NCBI RefSeq assembly: GCF_002917885.1
Contig: NZ_PQNY01000006.1
Location: 62,001 to 126,000 of the forward strand
Source of the DNA: Flavobacterium croceum DSM 17960
Lineage (GTDB): Bacteria > Bacteroidota > Bacteroidia > Flavobacteriales > Flavobacteriaceae
DNA length: 64,000 nt
Direction: 5' to 3'
The notes beneath the pieces were generated by a model that was not told where the DNA came from, ran no database searches, and saw nothing but the letters and a program-made list of their open reading frames with translations. Positions 36,320 to 45,569 of the stretch are shown here, piece by piece; the stretch's first letter is position 1; every line of letters begins with the position of its first letter. The position numbers and the translations under genes are program-made.

Positions 36320-37345
36320 TTATTTAGTATCTAATTGTTTTTTTATTGTTTCTATTTCTGTGACAATTTTAGGTAAATTTTTAAAATGCACAAAAGATTT
36401 ATTAAAATCGCCATAATTTAATGCCGGAGAACCTTGTACTACTTCATCGTCTTTTAGGCTTTTTGCAATACCAGATTGGGCTTGAATGCGAACTCTATCG
36501 CCAATTACTATGTGTCCTACAATACCTACTTGCCCACCAATCATACAGTTTTTACCAATTTTGGTTGAGCCTGCCACACCTGTTTGCGATGCTATAACTG
36601 TATTCTCGCCAATTTCTACGTTGTGAGCGATTTGAATTTGATTGTCGAGCTTTACGCCTTTTCTAATTATTGTAGAACCCAATGTAGCTCTATCTATAGT
36701 AGTACATGAGCCTATTTCTACATTGTCTTCTATAATTACGTTTCCAATTTGTGGAACTTTTGAGTATGTGCCATCTTCTTGTGGAGCAAAACCAAATCCG
36801 TCAGAGCCAATTATGGTTCCCGAGTGAATGGTACAATTAGTACCTATTTCGGTTTCAGAATAGACTTTTACACCTGCAAATAAAATACAGTTATCTCCTA
36901 TTACTACATTATCTCCTATAAATGTATTTGGGTAGATTTTAACATTATGTCCTATGGTTACATTTTTGCCAATGTATGAAAAGCATCCCAAATATATATT
37001 ATCTCCATATACTACATTTTCAGAAATAAAAGACGGTTGCTCAATTCCCGATTTCATGAGTTTTACTTGATTGTAATACTCTAATAATTTGGAAAATGAT
37101 TTATATGCATCTTCTACTTTAATGAGTGTAGTAGTAAGTCCTTGTTCTGGAACAAAAGTTTTATTAACAATAGTAATAGTAGCTTTTGTAGTATAAATAT
37201 AGTTTGAATATTTTGGATTGGCTAAAAATGTAAGAGAACCCTCTGTACCTTCTTCAATTTTTGAAAGTTTATAGACTTGGGCTTCTGGATTTCCTATAAT
37301 ATCTCCTTCTAATATACCCGCTATTTGTTCTGCTGTAAACTTCAT
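36320..37345 (-). CDS. lpxD: UDP-3-O-acylglucosamine N-acyltransferase
   Basis: This is the third enzyme of lipid A synthesis, 341 residues, full length. The N-terminal uridine-binding domain has [12 protein letters not shown]. Hexapeptide repeats follow, with catalytic-region motif Q-I-A-H-N-V-E-I-G, then a C-terminal helix. It is first in the run lpxD-lpxC/fabZ-lpxA-efp; a TAnnTTTG element lies upstream at 37413-37420. Confidence 0.96.
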   Translation of the reverse strand: MKFTAEQIAGILEGDIIGNPEAQVYKLSKIEEGTEGSLTFLANPKYSNYIYTTKATITIVNKTFVPEQGLTTTLIKVEDAYKSFSKLLEYYNQVKLMKSGIEQPSFISENVVYGDNIYLGCFSYIGKNVTIGHNVKIYPNTFIGDNVVIGDNCILFAGVKVYSETEIGTNCTIHSGTIIGSDGFGFAPQEDGTYSKVPQIGNVIIEDNVEIGSCTTIDRATLGSTIIRKGVKLDNQIQIAHNVEIGENTVIASQTGVAGSTKIGKNCMIGGQVGIVGHIVIGDRVRIQAQSGIAKSLKDDEVVQGSPALNYGDFNKSFVHFKNLPKIVTEIETIKKQLDTK

Positions 37346-37412
37346 TGTATAACTGTTAAGATTTAGTTGAAAGCGTGCCTCATTTTATATAGATGCAACA
37401 AATTCAATCGGA

Positions 37413-37420
37413 CAAAAATA
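37413..37420 (-). promoter_or_regulatory. Candidate -7 element upstream of the lpxD operon
   Basis: On the minus strand it reads TATTTTTG, an exact TAnnTTTG match, 68 nt before the lpxD start, in the gap after the HD-domain gene. No TTG at the right distance, so confidence is moderate. Confidence 0.4.
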
Positions 37421-37438
37421 TAAAATTAAATTAAATTG

Positions 37439-38674
37439 TTAAGCTATAGTTAATACTTTTGGATAGCATATAAAGTATTTTGTTACAGGTTTTGATAAAG
37501 CTTTAAGGTTTAACTGGTCTGAAGCTTCAACAACATCTTCAATAGTTTTGTCTTTTTTAAGTATTCTAATGGGCTCACTAGCCTTATTATACGCTTGATT
37601 TTTGAGCTTTCCTTTAAAAATAAAGTACTCCAATTCTTTTTCGGTTAATTGCACTTGGTTGTTGAATTGTGCTTTGAGTGATGTGATAGTTTCTTGACTA
37701 GGTTTTTCTTCGGTAATAACAATTTTGAGTAAATCTCTATTAATAATCATACTACACAATGATTTGAGCACAAAATCGTCAGAAAATTGCCACTCTTTTA
37801 TAGCGCTCATTACATCGTAATCGTCTAATAGTGCAAATTTTTTAAGTAAATCTGTAGTAAACATTTCCTTTTCTACTCTATTATCAATAAAATATTTTAA
37901 GGGTTTGCTACATTCTAAAAACACACCTTTTAAACTGAGTTCTTTGGCTCTTTTTAATATTTTTGTAAGAATAAGTTCGGCTACAACACTCGTTTTGTGT
38001 AAATAACATTGCCAATACATTAATCGGCGTGCCACTATAAATTTTTCTACAGAATAAATTCCTTTTTCTTCAATAACCAAAACATCATCTTGAACGGTCA
38101 TCATTTGAATAAGTCTTTCGCTATTAATATTACCTTCTGCTACATCACTGTAAAAGCTATCTCTTTTTAAATAATCCATTCTATCCATATCCAACTGACT
38201 CGAAATGAGTTGGTACATAAATTTTCGATGGTATTCACCTTTAAATATTTTAATTGCCAAAGTTAGTTTTCCTGAAAACTGTCTATTCAATTCTTCCATA
38301 AACAGCAACGAAATGGCTTCGTGAGAAATATTTTCTACAATACTATGTTCCATAGCGTGAGAATAAGGTCCATGACCAATATCGTGCAAAAGTATCGCAA
38401 TAAGCAATGCGTTTTCTTCTTCTTCCGAAATAGTAATCCCTTTAAATTTAAGGGTATGAATTGCACTTTGCATGATGTGCATACAACCTAAGGCATGATG
38501 AAATCGAGTGTGATTGGCTCCAGGATATACCAAAGAGGATAACCCCATTTGTGATATTCGTCGTAATCTTTGAAAAAAAGGATGTTGAATTAAATCGTAA
38601 ATTAAACTATTAGGAATTGTAATAAATCCATAAATTGGATCGTTGAATATTTTAAGTTTATTAGTAGCAATCAA
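37439..38674 (-). CDS. HD-domain phosphohydrolase (dNTPase/YdhJ-like)
   Basis: The protein has 411 residues. The metal-binding set is R-F-H-H-A-L-G-C (about 56-63), I-L-L-H-D-I-G-H (about 93-100) and a later D-M-D-R-M-D-Y, the pattern of dGTPase/SAMHD1-like HD hydrolases. Flavobacteria commonly carry this gene next to lpxD, but a link to lipid A is not known. No ATG is usable: homology begins at K-I-F-N-D-P-I-Y-G, and upstream in frame there is a TTG (38674) or the ATT after it. A -7-like TACCTTTG lies at 38696-38703. Confidence 0.9.
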   Translation of the reverse strand: MIATNKLKIFNDPIYGFITIPNSLIYDLIQHPFFQRLRRISQMGLSSLVYPGANHTRFHHALGCMHIMQSAIHTLKFKGITISEEEENALLIAILLHDIGHGPYSHAMEHSIVENISHEAISLLFMEELNRQFSGKLTLAIKIFKGEYHRKFMYQLISSQLDMDRMDYLKRDSFYSDVAEGNINSERLIQMMTVQDDVLVIEEKGIYSVEKFIVARRLMYWQCYLHKTSVVAELILTKILKRAKELSLKGVFLECSKPLKYFIDNRVEKEMFTTDLLKKFALLDDYDVMSAIKEWQFSDDFVLKSLCSMIINRDLLKIVITEEKPSQETITSLKAQFNNQVQLTEKELEYFIFKGKLKNQAYNKASEPIRILKKDKTIEDVVEASDQLNLKALSKPVTKYFICYPKVLTIA

Positions 38675-38833
38675 ATTAATATGGTTTTATAAATACAAAG
38701 GTAATTTAATTTTTTTAATACGTTTTCTTAGAAATTACATGATACCGCTATTTTACACGTAACAAAAAGATAAAAACTAAGCTTCTCATAACCAATTTAT
38801 TGAAAAATATTATGCAAAAATCTATAAAAAAGG

Positions 38834-38864
38834 TTTGCATTCGTAAAAAGTGTTTCTATATTTG
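38834..38864 (+). promoter_or_regulatory. Promoter of tRNA-Tyr
   Basis: TTTG (38834-38837) and TATATTTG (38857-38864) are separated by 19 nt, a full match to the Bacteroidota housekeeping sigma consensus. Transcription would start about 15 nt before the mature tRNA. Confidence 0.82.
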
Positions 38865-38882
38865 CACCTCAATTAAGGCTTA

Positions 38883-38964
<82 letters not shown>

Positions 38965-38971
38965 CAAAACC

Positions 38972-39880
38972 TTATTTCTTTCCTAAAATTTCAATCAAAG
39001 CTTTATCAATTGTTTTAAAAGTAAATCGAAACTCAGTGTTTTTGAGTTTTTGACACGTTACTTTTTCACTTTTTAAAATAAGTTCACTCATTTGGCCTAA
39101 CATAAGTTTTAATATAAAAGCAGGAATAGCGGGTAAAATAAGTGGCTTTTTAACTAGATTTGCAATACATTGAGTTAATTTTTTATTGGTAACAGGCTCT
39201 TCTGCAACTCCATTTACCACACCTTCTAAGGCATTTTCTATACTATAATAGTAAACATTAACTAAATCTTGAACATGTATCCAAGACATATATTGATTTC
39301 CTGAGCCCAAATAACTACCGAAACCCCATGCAATAGGTTTTAGTATAGGTTGCAAAGCGCCACCTTTGCTTGATAAAACAACACCTGTTCTCACTTTTGT
39401 AACTTTCCCGAATATTGAAAATTTATCGGCGGTTGCCTCCCACTGTTTTACAACATCGGCTAGAAAACTAGATGCTGTATCTACATTGTTCTCGGAATAT
39501 AGTGTAGAATAACTTTCGGGGTAAATAGCTGTTCCTGAAGCAGAAATAAAATGTTTTATTTTTGTATTACTTCGAGATAAGGCATCAAATAATAAATTTG
39601 AGCTATCAATTCTACTCGAAATAATTTCTTCTCGGTACTTTTTTGTCCATCGTTTTGCAATTGAAGCTCCTGCCAAATGGACTATAACATCTACGCCTTC
39701 CAAACAAGCGGTATCGATTTCTTTACAGGCAATATTCCAATAAAAACCTTTGTAGTGAGGCTCGTTTACACATTTTTGTTTTGAGGTGGTTAAATAATGT
39801 ATTGTATGCCCACTTTGTACTAGTTGTTGTGATAATTCGGTGCCTATTAATCCTGTAGCTCCAGTTATTAATATTGTCAT
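38972..39880 (-). CDS. TIGR01777-type (SDR39U1/YfcH-like) epimerase
   Basis: This 302-residue extended short-chain dehydrogenase-like protein has the NAD(P)-binding G-A-T-G-L-I-G motif at the start, the segment V-I-V-H-L-A-G-A-S-I with A-K-R-W-T, and a C-terminal DUF1731-like region (about 250-300). The family's substrate is not established. It lies 4 nt after the DUF4442 gene on the same strand, so they form a two-gene operon. Confidence 0.92.
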   Translation of the reverse strand: MTILITGATGLIGTELSQQLVQSGHTIHYLTTSKQKCVNEPHYKGFYWNIACKEIDTACLEGVDVIVHLAGASIAKRWTKKYREEIISSRIDSSNLLFDALSRSNTKIKHFISASGTAIYPESYSTLYSENNVDTASSFLADVVKQWEATADKFSIFGKVTKVRTGVVLSSKGGALQPILKPIAWGFGSYLGSGNQYMSWIHVQDLVNVYYYSIENALEGVVNGVAEEPVTNKKLTQCIANLVKKPLILPAIPAFILKLMLGQMSELILKSEKVTCQKLKNTEFRFTFKTIDKALIEILGKK

Positions 39881-39884
39881 GCCC

Positions 39885-40340
39885 TTATTGTTTTAATTTT
39901 ATGGTCCATTCAAAATCAAATACGGCTACTTGTTGCCCTTGTTCATTAACACCAATAGATTGCATCCAAAATGTTTGCCCTTCACCTGTTTGTAAAGTTT
40001 TTTGTATAGCGTTGTCTATGTTACTTCCATCGAAACAAGAAAATGTTATTTTACCTGTAGCTTTTTTTGTAAAAACCGACTTGTTTTGAGCCACAAGCAT
40101 CGATATTGGTTTTTTACTTTCTTTTATTTTCATGATAACCAAAGCTCCCGTAGAAAGTTCGGCGGCCATAGCTTGTACTGCAAAATACATCGATTTGAAA
40201 GGGTTTTGATTTATCCACGAATGCTTTACTCTAACAGTACATGCAGTAGATGTAATCGATTGAACACGAACACCACACCAAAACGCAGATGGTAATTTAT
40301 AGAATAAAAATAAGTTGAGTTTTCTTTCCATTTTTTTCAT
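39885..40340 (-). CDS. DUF4442 hotdog-fold thioesterase-like protein
   Basis: The protein has 151 residues from ATG 40340 (M-K-K-M-E-R-K; the second Met three codons later is equally possible). The hotdog fold is indicated by the central helix around M-Y-F-A-V-Q-A-M-A-A-E-L-S-T-G-A and flanking strands such as ACTVRVKHSWINQNPFKSMY. DUF4442 proteins resemble acyl-CoA thioesterases. A longer frame from 40397 adds an unconserved leader that overlaps a -7-like TATCTTTA. It is the first gene of a pair with the epimerase. Confidence 0.82.
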   Translation of the reverse strand: MKKMERKLNLFLFYKLPSAFWCGVRVQSITSTACTVRVKHSWINQNPFKSMYFAVQAMAAELSTGALVIMKIKESKKPISMLVAQNKSVFTKKATGKITFSCFDGSNIDNAIQKTLQTGEGQTFWMQSIGVNEQGQQVAVFDFEWTIKLKQ

Positions 40341-40431
40341 AACACACAATTTGTTGTAAAGATACAAATATTGTAAAGGCAAGTAAAACATTATCAATTG
40401 TTAATATTTTGTTAATTTTAAGTACTTTGTT

Positions 40432-40463
40432 TTGCATAATACCTGCTTTTAGAATTATCTTTG
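40432..40463 (+). promoter_or_regulatory. Promoter of the DUF4870 gene / PadR region
   Basis: TTG (40432-40434), a 21-nt spacer, and TATCTTTG (40456-40463): a full -33/-7 match. It lies 54 nt before ATG 40518. Confidence 0.75.
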
Positions 40464-40517
40464 TATAAGAAATTAATAGTTTAAAGAAAGTATTATAGAA
40501 CTTAAAATAAAACAATC

Positions 40518-40970
40518 ATGACTTCCAACGAAAAAAACACCGCTACCTTTATACACTTAAGTATGCTTACCCAATATTTTATTCCATTTGGAAATTATAT
40601 TTTTCCTGCTATTATTTGGGCATCAAAAAAAGAAAGTTCAAATTATATAAATCATCATGGCAAGCAAGCCTTAAATTTTCAATTAAGTATTTTTTTGTAT
40701 AGCATTTTATTATTATTAGTATCTATTCCTACTCTATTGTATACTTTTTTCAAAAACAGTAACTTTTTTGAGTTAATATATAAACACAATAACTATTCTG
40801 AACGATTTAATCTTGAAAACATTTCAGGAGTTGTTGTACTAGCTTGTATTGCCTTACTCATATTTGCATTATTAAAAATTTTTGAATTTGTTTTAATACT
40901 TATAGGCGCTCTAAAAGCTTCTGAAGGAATAGAATATAAATACCCTATGACTATTAATTTCTTTAAATAA
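40518..40970 (+). CDS. DUF4870 membrane protein
   Basis: The protein has 150 residues. The N-terminal motif H-L-S-M-L-T-Q-Y-F-I-P-F-G-N-Y and H-H-G-K-Q-A-L-N-F-Q (N-x-x-x-K-Q-A-L-N-F-Q is the family core) precede three hydrophobic segments. DUF4870 proteins are small inner-membrane proteins of unknown function, often next to PspC/GIN genes in flavobacteria. Here it precedes PadR by 66 nt with the same orientation and may share its transcript. Confidence 0.85.
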   Translation: MTSNEKNTATFIHLSMLTQYFIPFGNYIFPAIIWASKKESSNYINHHGKQALNFQLSIFLYSILLLLVSIPTLLYTFFKNSNFFELIYKHNNYSERFNLENISGVVVLACIALLIFALLKIFEFVLILIGALKASEGIEYKYPMTINFFK

Positions 40971-41003
40971 AATCATCAACAAGCAATCATCAATCATCAA
41001 TCA
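40971..41003 (+). repeat. AATCATCAA short tandem repeats before PadR
   Basis: The heptamer AATCATC occurs three times in about 30 nt, the last two in tandem, in the leader between DUF4870 and PadR. This could be slippage-prone or a binding site; no function is proven. Confidence 0.5.
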
Positions 41004-41036
41004 AAAAACGAACAGTTTAATTAAATTTAAAAAACC

Positions 41037-41369
41037 ATGAACATTGAAAATACCAAAGCGCAAATGCGAAAAGGAGTTCTTGAGTTTTGCATTCTATCGG
41101 TTCTAAAAGAAAAAGAAGCTTATACCTCTGAAATTTTAGATACGCTAAAAGCAGCCAAACTCCTTGTAGTAGAAGGTACTGTTTACCCTTTACTAACCCG
41201 ATTAAAAAACGACGGGCTACTTACCTACAGATGGGAAGAATCTACCTCTGGGCCACCCAGAAAATACTACGGTCTTACCGAACTAGGCAAAACATTTTTA
41301 ACAGAACTAAATGGTACTTGGAGAGAACTTTCTGATGCCGTAAACATAATAACCAACAACAAAAACTAA
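41037..41369 (+). CDS. PadR-family transcriptional regulator
   Basis: The protein has 110 residues. The winged-helix PadR pattern is clear: K-G-V-L-E-F-C-I-L-S-V-L at the start, recognition region VVEGTVYPLLTRLKNDGLL, and G-P-P-R-K-Y-Y-G-L-T-E-L-G. PadR proteins repress membrane-stress or efflux genes. It ends 5 nt before the PspC-domain gene, so it likely autoregulates the operon that follows. Confidence 0.95.
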   Translation: MNIENTKAQMRKGVLEFCILSVLKEKEAYTSEILDTLKAAKLLVVEGTVYPLLTRLKNDGLLTYRWEESTSGPPRKYYGLTELGKTFLTELNGTWRELSDAVNIITNNKN

Positions 41370-41374
41370 TTATC

Positions 41375-43153
41375 ATGAACAAAACAGTAAACATAAATAT
41401 AGGTGGAATATTTTTCCATATCGATGAAGATGCTTACCAAAAGTTATCTAGATATTTTGATTCTATTAGAAAATCGCTTACCAACTCTGGTGGTAAAGAC
41501 GAGATCATGAAAGATATAGAAATGCGTGTAGCAGAATTATTTACAGAAAAACAAAAGTCTGATAAACATGTAATTAACAACAAAGATGTTGATGAAGTAG
41601 TAGCCGTTATGGGGCAACCAGAAGATTATAGACTTGAAGAAGAAAACGAATCTAACGGAAGTTATACATCGTCTGCAAAAACTAAAAAACTATATCGCGA
41701 CAAAGACAAAGCTACTATTGGTGGTGTTTGTACTGGTTTAGGTCATTATTTTGCAATAGATCCTATTTGGATAAAAATACTTTTAATCATTATTACTCTT
41801 GCTGGATTTGGATTTGGCATTATAGCATACATCGTTTTATGGGTAGTGATTCCTGAGGCAAAAACTACTTCAGAAAAACTAGAAATGACTGGCGAACCTG
41901 TAAATATTTCTTCTATTGAAAAAAAAGTAAAAGAAGAATTTGAAGCTGTTTCCGAAAAAATTAAAAATGTAGACTACGACAAAATTGGTAACCAATTAAA
42001 ATCTACAACAACCAATGCAGGTGGTAAATTGGGCGATATTATCATTAAAATATTCAACATATTTGCCAAAATTATTGGTGCATTTATTACCATGATTGCT
42101 GGTTCATCGCTTATTGCCATATTTTTTGGTGCTGTATTTTTTATGTTCTCGTCTAGCTTACCAGAATCTATTATTATGAATCATATAGAAACGCCTATTA
42201 GCCTAGACACACCTTTATGGTTACAAGGTATATTATTCTTGCTTGTATGTGGTATTCCTGTATTTTTCTTACTTATTTTAGGTTTAAAACTTATGATAAA
42301 CAACCTAAAATCTATTGGAACCGTCGCCAAACTAACTTTGCTAGCTACTTGGATTATTGCTACTTCATTTACAGTATACTTGGGTGTAAAAGAATCTATG
42401 ATTATGAATTATTCTGGTAAAAACATCAAAAAAGAAATGCTTACCATAAAACCAAACGATACTTTGTTTGTAAAATTTAAAACCAACGATTTTTATTCTA
42501 AAGATGTTACTGAAAAAACAAGTTATGATTTTACACAAGATGAAACCAAAAAAAATGTAATCTATTCAAACAATGTATCACTCGAAGTACTTTCAACAGA
42601 CGAAAAAACAGCCTATTTACAAATAGAAAAATATGCTGTAGGCACAACATCTTCTTTGGCAAACAATAGAGCCGAAAGCATGAAGTACAAGTTTAATTTT
42701 GATGGAAAAAAATTAATACTCGACAACTATTTTATATCAGAAATGATACACAAATCTAGAAATCAAGAAATAAAATTATATCTTTATTTACCTAAAGGAA
42801 CCTTGGTTAAATTTGACAAAAGTGTTCAAGAATATGACGAATCTGATAATAATTATTTCAACCTCCATTTTAGTTCAGACAATTATATCTACAAAGCCGA
42901 AGAATCAAAACTTATATGCCTAAATTGCCCTGCAGATGAAAACGAGTACAATGATGTTGATGTAGAATATGGTATAGATGCAGACAGTTTAGACATCAAT
43001 AGCGATAACCTAGACAATGCAGAAATAAAACTAAATAAAGACGGTATACTTGTAAAGGTAAACGAAACCAAAAACAGTACTAAAAATCAAGATAACCAAG
43101 AAACAAAATCAATCAAAATAGATAAAAACGGAGTTTCAATCAAATCTAAATAA
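41375..43153 (+). CDS. PspC-domain membrane protein
   Basis: The protein has 592 residues. The N-terminal ~90 residues are helical with E-V-V-A-V-M-G-Q-P-E-D-Y. The PspC domain follows (about 109-166: K-A-T-I-G-G-V-C-T-G-L-G-H-Y-F, then a transmembrane segment ending V-V-I-P-E-A). Three or four further transmembrane segments lie at about 225-345. A C-terminal soluble domain of about 240 residues ends in an Asn/Lys-rich tail. PspC senses envelope stress in proteobacteria; here the protein probably couples membrane stress to PadR. It is followed by a GIN-domain lipoprotein after 8 nt. Confidence 0.92.
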   Translation: MNKTVNINIGGIFFHIDEDAYQKLSRYFDSIRKSLTNSGGKDEIMKDIEMRVAELFTEKQKSDKHVINNKDVDEVVAVMGQPEDYRLEEENESNGSYTSSAKTKKLYRDKDKATIGGVCTGLGHYFAIDPIWIKILLIIITLAGFGFGIIAYIVLWVVIPEAKTTSEKLEMTGEPVNISSIEKKVKEEFEAVSEKIKNVDYDKIGNQLKSTTTNAGGKLGDIIIKIFNIFAKIIGAFITMIAGSSLIAIFFGAVFFMFSSSLPESIIMNHIETPISLDTPLWLQGILFLLVCGIPVFFLLILGLKLMINNLKSIGTVAKLTLLATWIIATSFTVYLGVKESMIMNYSGKNIKKEMLTIKPNDTLFVKFKTNDFYSKDVTEKTSYDFTQDETKKNVIYSNNVSLEVLSTDEKTAYLQIEKYAVGTTSSLANNRAESMKYKFNFDGKKLILDNYFISEMIHKSRNQEIKLYLYLPKGTLVKFDKSVQEYDESDNNYFNLHFSSDNYIYKAEESKLICLNCPADENEYNDVDVEYGIDADSLDINSDNLDNAEIKLNKDGILVKVNETKNSTKNQDNQETKSIKIDKNGVSIKSK

Positions 43154-43161
43154 ACTAAGTT

Positions 43162-43905
43162 ATGGCACGCACAATTTTTCATTTCACAAAGTATATAGTA
43201 GTAGTGTGGTTATTATTGATAATGACTTCATGTAAGTACACAATTGGCAATCAAATAGAAGGAAACGGTAAAGTAAAAACCGAAAATAGAGAAATAAATG
43301 ATCCGTTTAGCAAAATAAAAGTAAGCCAAGGTATTCACGTAATTGTAGAACAAGCCAACAACACTTCTGTAACAATAAATGCCGATGAAAACTTACTACA
43401 GTATATTTCTACTCGAGTAGAACATGGTGTGCTTATAATTTCTACAAATAAAAGCTATGAAACTCAAAACGATATAGAAGTAAATGTAAAAATGCCTATT
43501 ATAGATGGATTTGATACTTCTAGCGCTTCAAGTATTACCAATTTAGGCAAACTTAAAGGCAATAAACTTGAATTAAATAGTAGTAGCGGTAGCGAAATAA
43601 CACTGGAATCTATAGAATTTGCACAAGTAAATGCCGATGCGTCTAGTGGAAGTGAAATTACACTAAAGGGTAAAACGTTCAACTACAGTGTAGATGCCTC
43701 TAGCGGAAGCTCTATAAACTCCGAAAACCTTTTAGCCAATACCATTATAGCAAAAGCTTCTAGCGGCAGTAGCCTAGATGTTCACCCATTGGTATCACTT
43801 ACTGCCAAAGCCTCTAGCGGAAGTAGTATAAATTATGATGGATCGCCAAAAAATGTAACACAAGACTCCAGCTCGGGAGCCTCGATACAAAGCACAAGAA
43901 ATTAA
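43162..43905 (+). CDS. GIN-domain (DUF2807) lipoprotein with S-S-G-S repeats
   Basis: The protein has 247 residues. Lipobox L-I-M-T-S-C with Cys24. The DUF2807 beta-helix is marked by F-S-K-I-K-V-S-Q-G-I-H-V and then by recurring turns S-S-S-G-S / A-S-S-G-S-S, six or seven copies spaced 15-25 residues apart (about 137-240). The repeats are visible in the DNA as GCnTCTAGCGGnAG-like units. It probably forms a right-handed beta-helix or barrel on the periplasmic or cell surface. It is the last gene of the PadR operon. Confidence 0.9.
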   Translation: MARTIFHFTKYIVVVWLLLIMTSCKYTIGNQIEGNGKVKTENREINDPFSKIKVSQGIHVIVEQANNTSVTINADENLLQYISTRVEHGVLIISTNKSYETQNDIEVNVKMPIIDGFDTSSASSITNLGKLKGNKLELNSSSGSEITLESIEFAQVNADASSGSEITLKGKTFNYSVDASSGSSINSENLLANTIIAKASSGSSLDVHPLVSLTAKASSGSSINYDGSPKNVTQDSSSGASIQSTRN

Positions 43906-43930
43906 GTTTTTGTTTTTGTTTTAGTTGAAA

Positions 43931-43959
43931 ACATCTCGGTTTTTCGAGATGTTTTTTTT
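43931..43959 (+). terminator. Terminator of the PadR-PspC-GIN operon
   Basis: A perfect 8-bp stem ACATCTCG / CGAGATGT with a 5-nt loop and T8, 26 nt after the GIN lipoprotein stop. Confidence 0.92.
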
Positions 43960-43983
43960 AATTTTGCACAAAATTGCATAAAA

Positions 43984-44817
43984 ATGAAAAAAATTATAAG
44001 CGTACTTTTTATACTACTTGTCAGTCTAAGTTTTGCTCAAAAAAAGGAGAAGATAAAAGGCTCTAAAATAGTTACTGTACAAAAAAAACAAATTGAAAAC
44101 TTTGAATCTATAGAAGTATACGACAATCTAGAAATTTTTCTAGTAAAAGGCAACGAATGTGGTGTTGAAATAGAAGCCGATGATAATCTACATGAAGCTA
44201 TTCAATTTACAATAAGTGGTACCAACCTGCGTATTTCTACATTAAAAGATATTACTGGAGCAAAAAAATTAAGTTTGCGCATTACTTACACAGATAATTT
44301 TAAAATGGTAACGGCTCGAAATGAAACGGTAATTTCTGCTTTGCAAGATGTAGAACTTGATACTATTATTTTTAGAGGTTTTGATAAAACTAAACTTTAC
44401 ATCAATGCCAAATCAAAAAATTTTGATGTAGAACTCGACGATAAATCGTCGGCAGAATTAAACTTAAAAGCTGATAATTCTAAAATTAGCCTTCAAAAAT
44501 CTTCCAATTTAAAAGCCTTAATTGCTGCAAATAATTTAATTGTCGATTTATATCAAAAATCTGATGCAACTATAGAAGGCGATGTAGATGCACTGAAAGT
44601 TCGTTTGGATAATAATTCTAACTATGTTGGTAAAAATCTAGTTTCAAAAAATGCTTCAATCACAGCCGAAGGCTATACCACAGCAATAATAAACTGTAAA
44701 TTAGCACTTACATTATACGCAACAGGAAAATCTCAAATTCAAATATATGGCGACCCTACTTTTGATTTAAAACAATTTTCAGACAGCGCTATTTTGCTAA
44801 AAAAACCGAGCAGATAA
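43984..44817 (+). CDS. Second GIN-domain (DUF2807) protein, secreted
   Basis: The protein has 277 residues with a signal peptide (about 1-18, ending SFAQ) and no lipobox. It shares the family opening I-E-N-F-E-S-I-E-V-Y-D-N-L-E-I and alternating beta-strand pattern with the preceding lipoprotein but lacks the S-S-G-S turns. It follows a strong terminator, so it has its own promoter or depends on read-through. Function unknown; probably works with the PspC/GIN operon. Confidence 0.85.
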   Translation: MKKIISVLFILLVSLSFAQKKEKIKGSKIVTVQKKQIENFESIEVYDNLEIFLVKGNECGVEIEADDNLHEAIQFTISGTNLRISTLKDITGAKKLSLRITYTDNFKMVTARNETVISALQDVELDTIIFRGFDKTKLYINAKSKNFDVELDDKSSAELNLKADNSKISLQKSSNLKALIAANNLIVDLYQKSDATIEGDVDALKVRLDNNSNYVGKNLVSKNASITAEGYTTAIINCKLALTLYATGKSQIQIYGDPTFDLKQFSDSAILLKKPSR

Positions 44818-44841
44818 TACTATTGTATAAAAATTTACAGT

Positions 44842-44877
44842 AAAAGAGGTTTTATAAAAGTTTATAAAACCTCTTTT
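44842..44877. terminator. Terminator after the second GIN gene
   Basis: A stem AAAAGAGGTTTTATAAA / TTATAAAACCTCTTTT of about 16 bp with a 3-4 nt loop and a short T-run. Confidence 0.88.
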
Positions 44878-44916
44878 CTATTTATATTGCAACAAAAATT
44901 AATCAATTAAAATGGT

Positions 44917-45477
44917 ATGATAACACTCAATTTTAATCCGTTTCCTGTTCTTGAAAGCGAAAGATTACATTACCGCCGTTTAAATGAAAACGATTTGGAC
45001 ATTATTTTAAAACTGAGAGGTAATCCAGAATCTATGAAATATATTCCGAGACCGTTGTGCAAAAACCTAGAAGACGCAAAAGCACATTTAGACATGATAA
45101 ACCAAAAAATCAATGCCAATGAAGCTATTAACTGGGCTGTAGTATTAAAAACAACACAAGAAGTAATTGGTTTTGTAGGGCATTATAGAATACAAATAGA
45201 AAATGCTCGATCGGAAATTGGCTACATGATTACGCCAGAACATTACAACATGGGGTATACTACAGAAATAGTAAATACCTTACTCGATTACGGATTTAAT
45301 ACTCTTGATTTACACAGCATTGAAGCTGTAATTGACCCAGAAAATACAGCTTCTGAACGAGTGCTACAAAAAAATAATTTTGTAAAAGAAGCACACCTTA
45401 TTGAGAATGAATTTTTTGACGGAAAATATTTAGACACTGTAATCTATTCTTTACTAAAACGAAACTATACCAAATAA
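44917..45477 (+). CDS. GNAT acetyltransferase, RimJ/RimL-like
   Basis: The protein has 186 residues. The Acetyltransf_3-type pattern is seen: S-E-R-L-H-Y-R-R-L near the start, I-G-F-V-G-H-Y-R-I, E-I-G-Y-M-I-T-P-E-H, M-G-Y-T-T-E-I, and E-N-T-A-S-E-R-V-L-Q-K-N-N-F. The substrate may be an N-terminal amine or a small molecule. Monocistronic, between two terminators. Confidence 0.88.
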   Translation: MITLNFNPFPVLESERLHYRRLNENDLDIILKLRGNPESMKYIPRPLCKNLEDAKAHLDMINQKINANEAINWAVVLKTTQEVIGFVGHYRIQIENARSEIGYMITPEHYNMGYTTEIVNTLLDYGFNTLDLHSIEAVIDPENTASERVLQKNNFVKEAHLIENEFFDGKYLDTVIYSLLKRNYTK

Positions 45478-45483
45478 AAAAAG

Positions 45484-45515
45484 CCGATTTACACTGCTGT
45501 AAATCGGACTTTTTC
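45484..45515. terminator. Convergent terminator (GNAT / outer-membrane protein)
   Basis: A perfect 10-bp stem CCGATTTACA / TGTAAATCGG with a 4-nt loop and a T-run, with A7 on the other side. Confidence 0.92.
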
Positions 45516-45569
45516 AACCGATAAAATCGGTACTAACCAATAACTCTATCGTGATTGTTTTCTAAAGAA

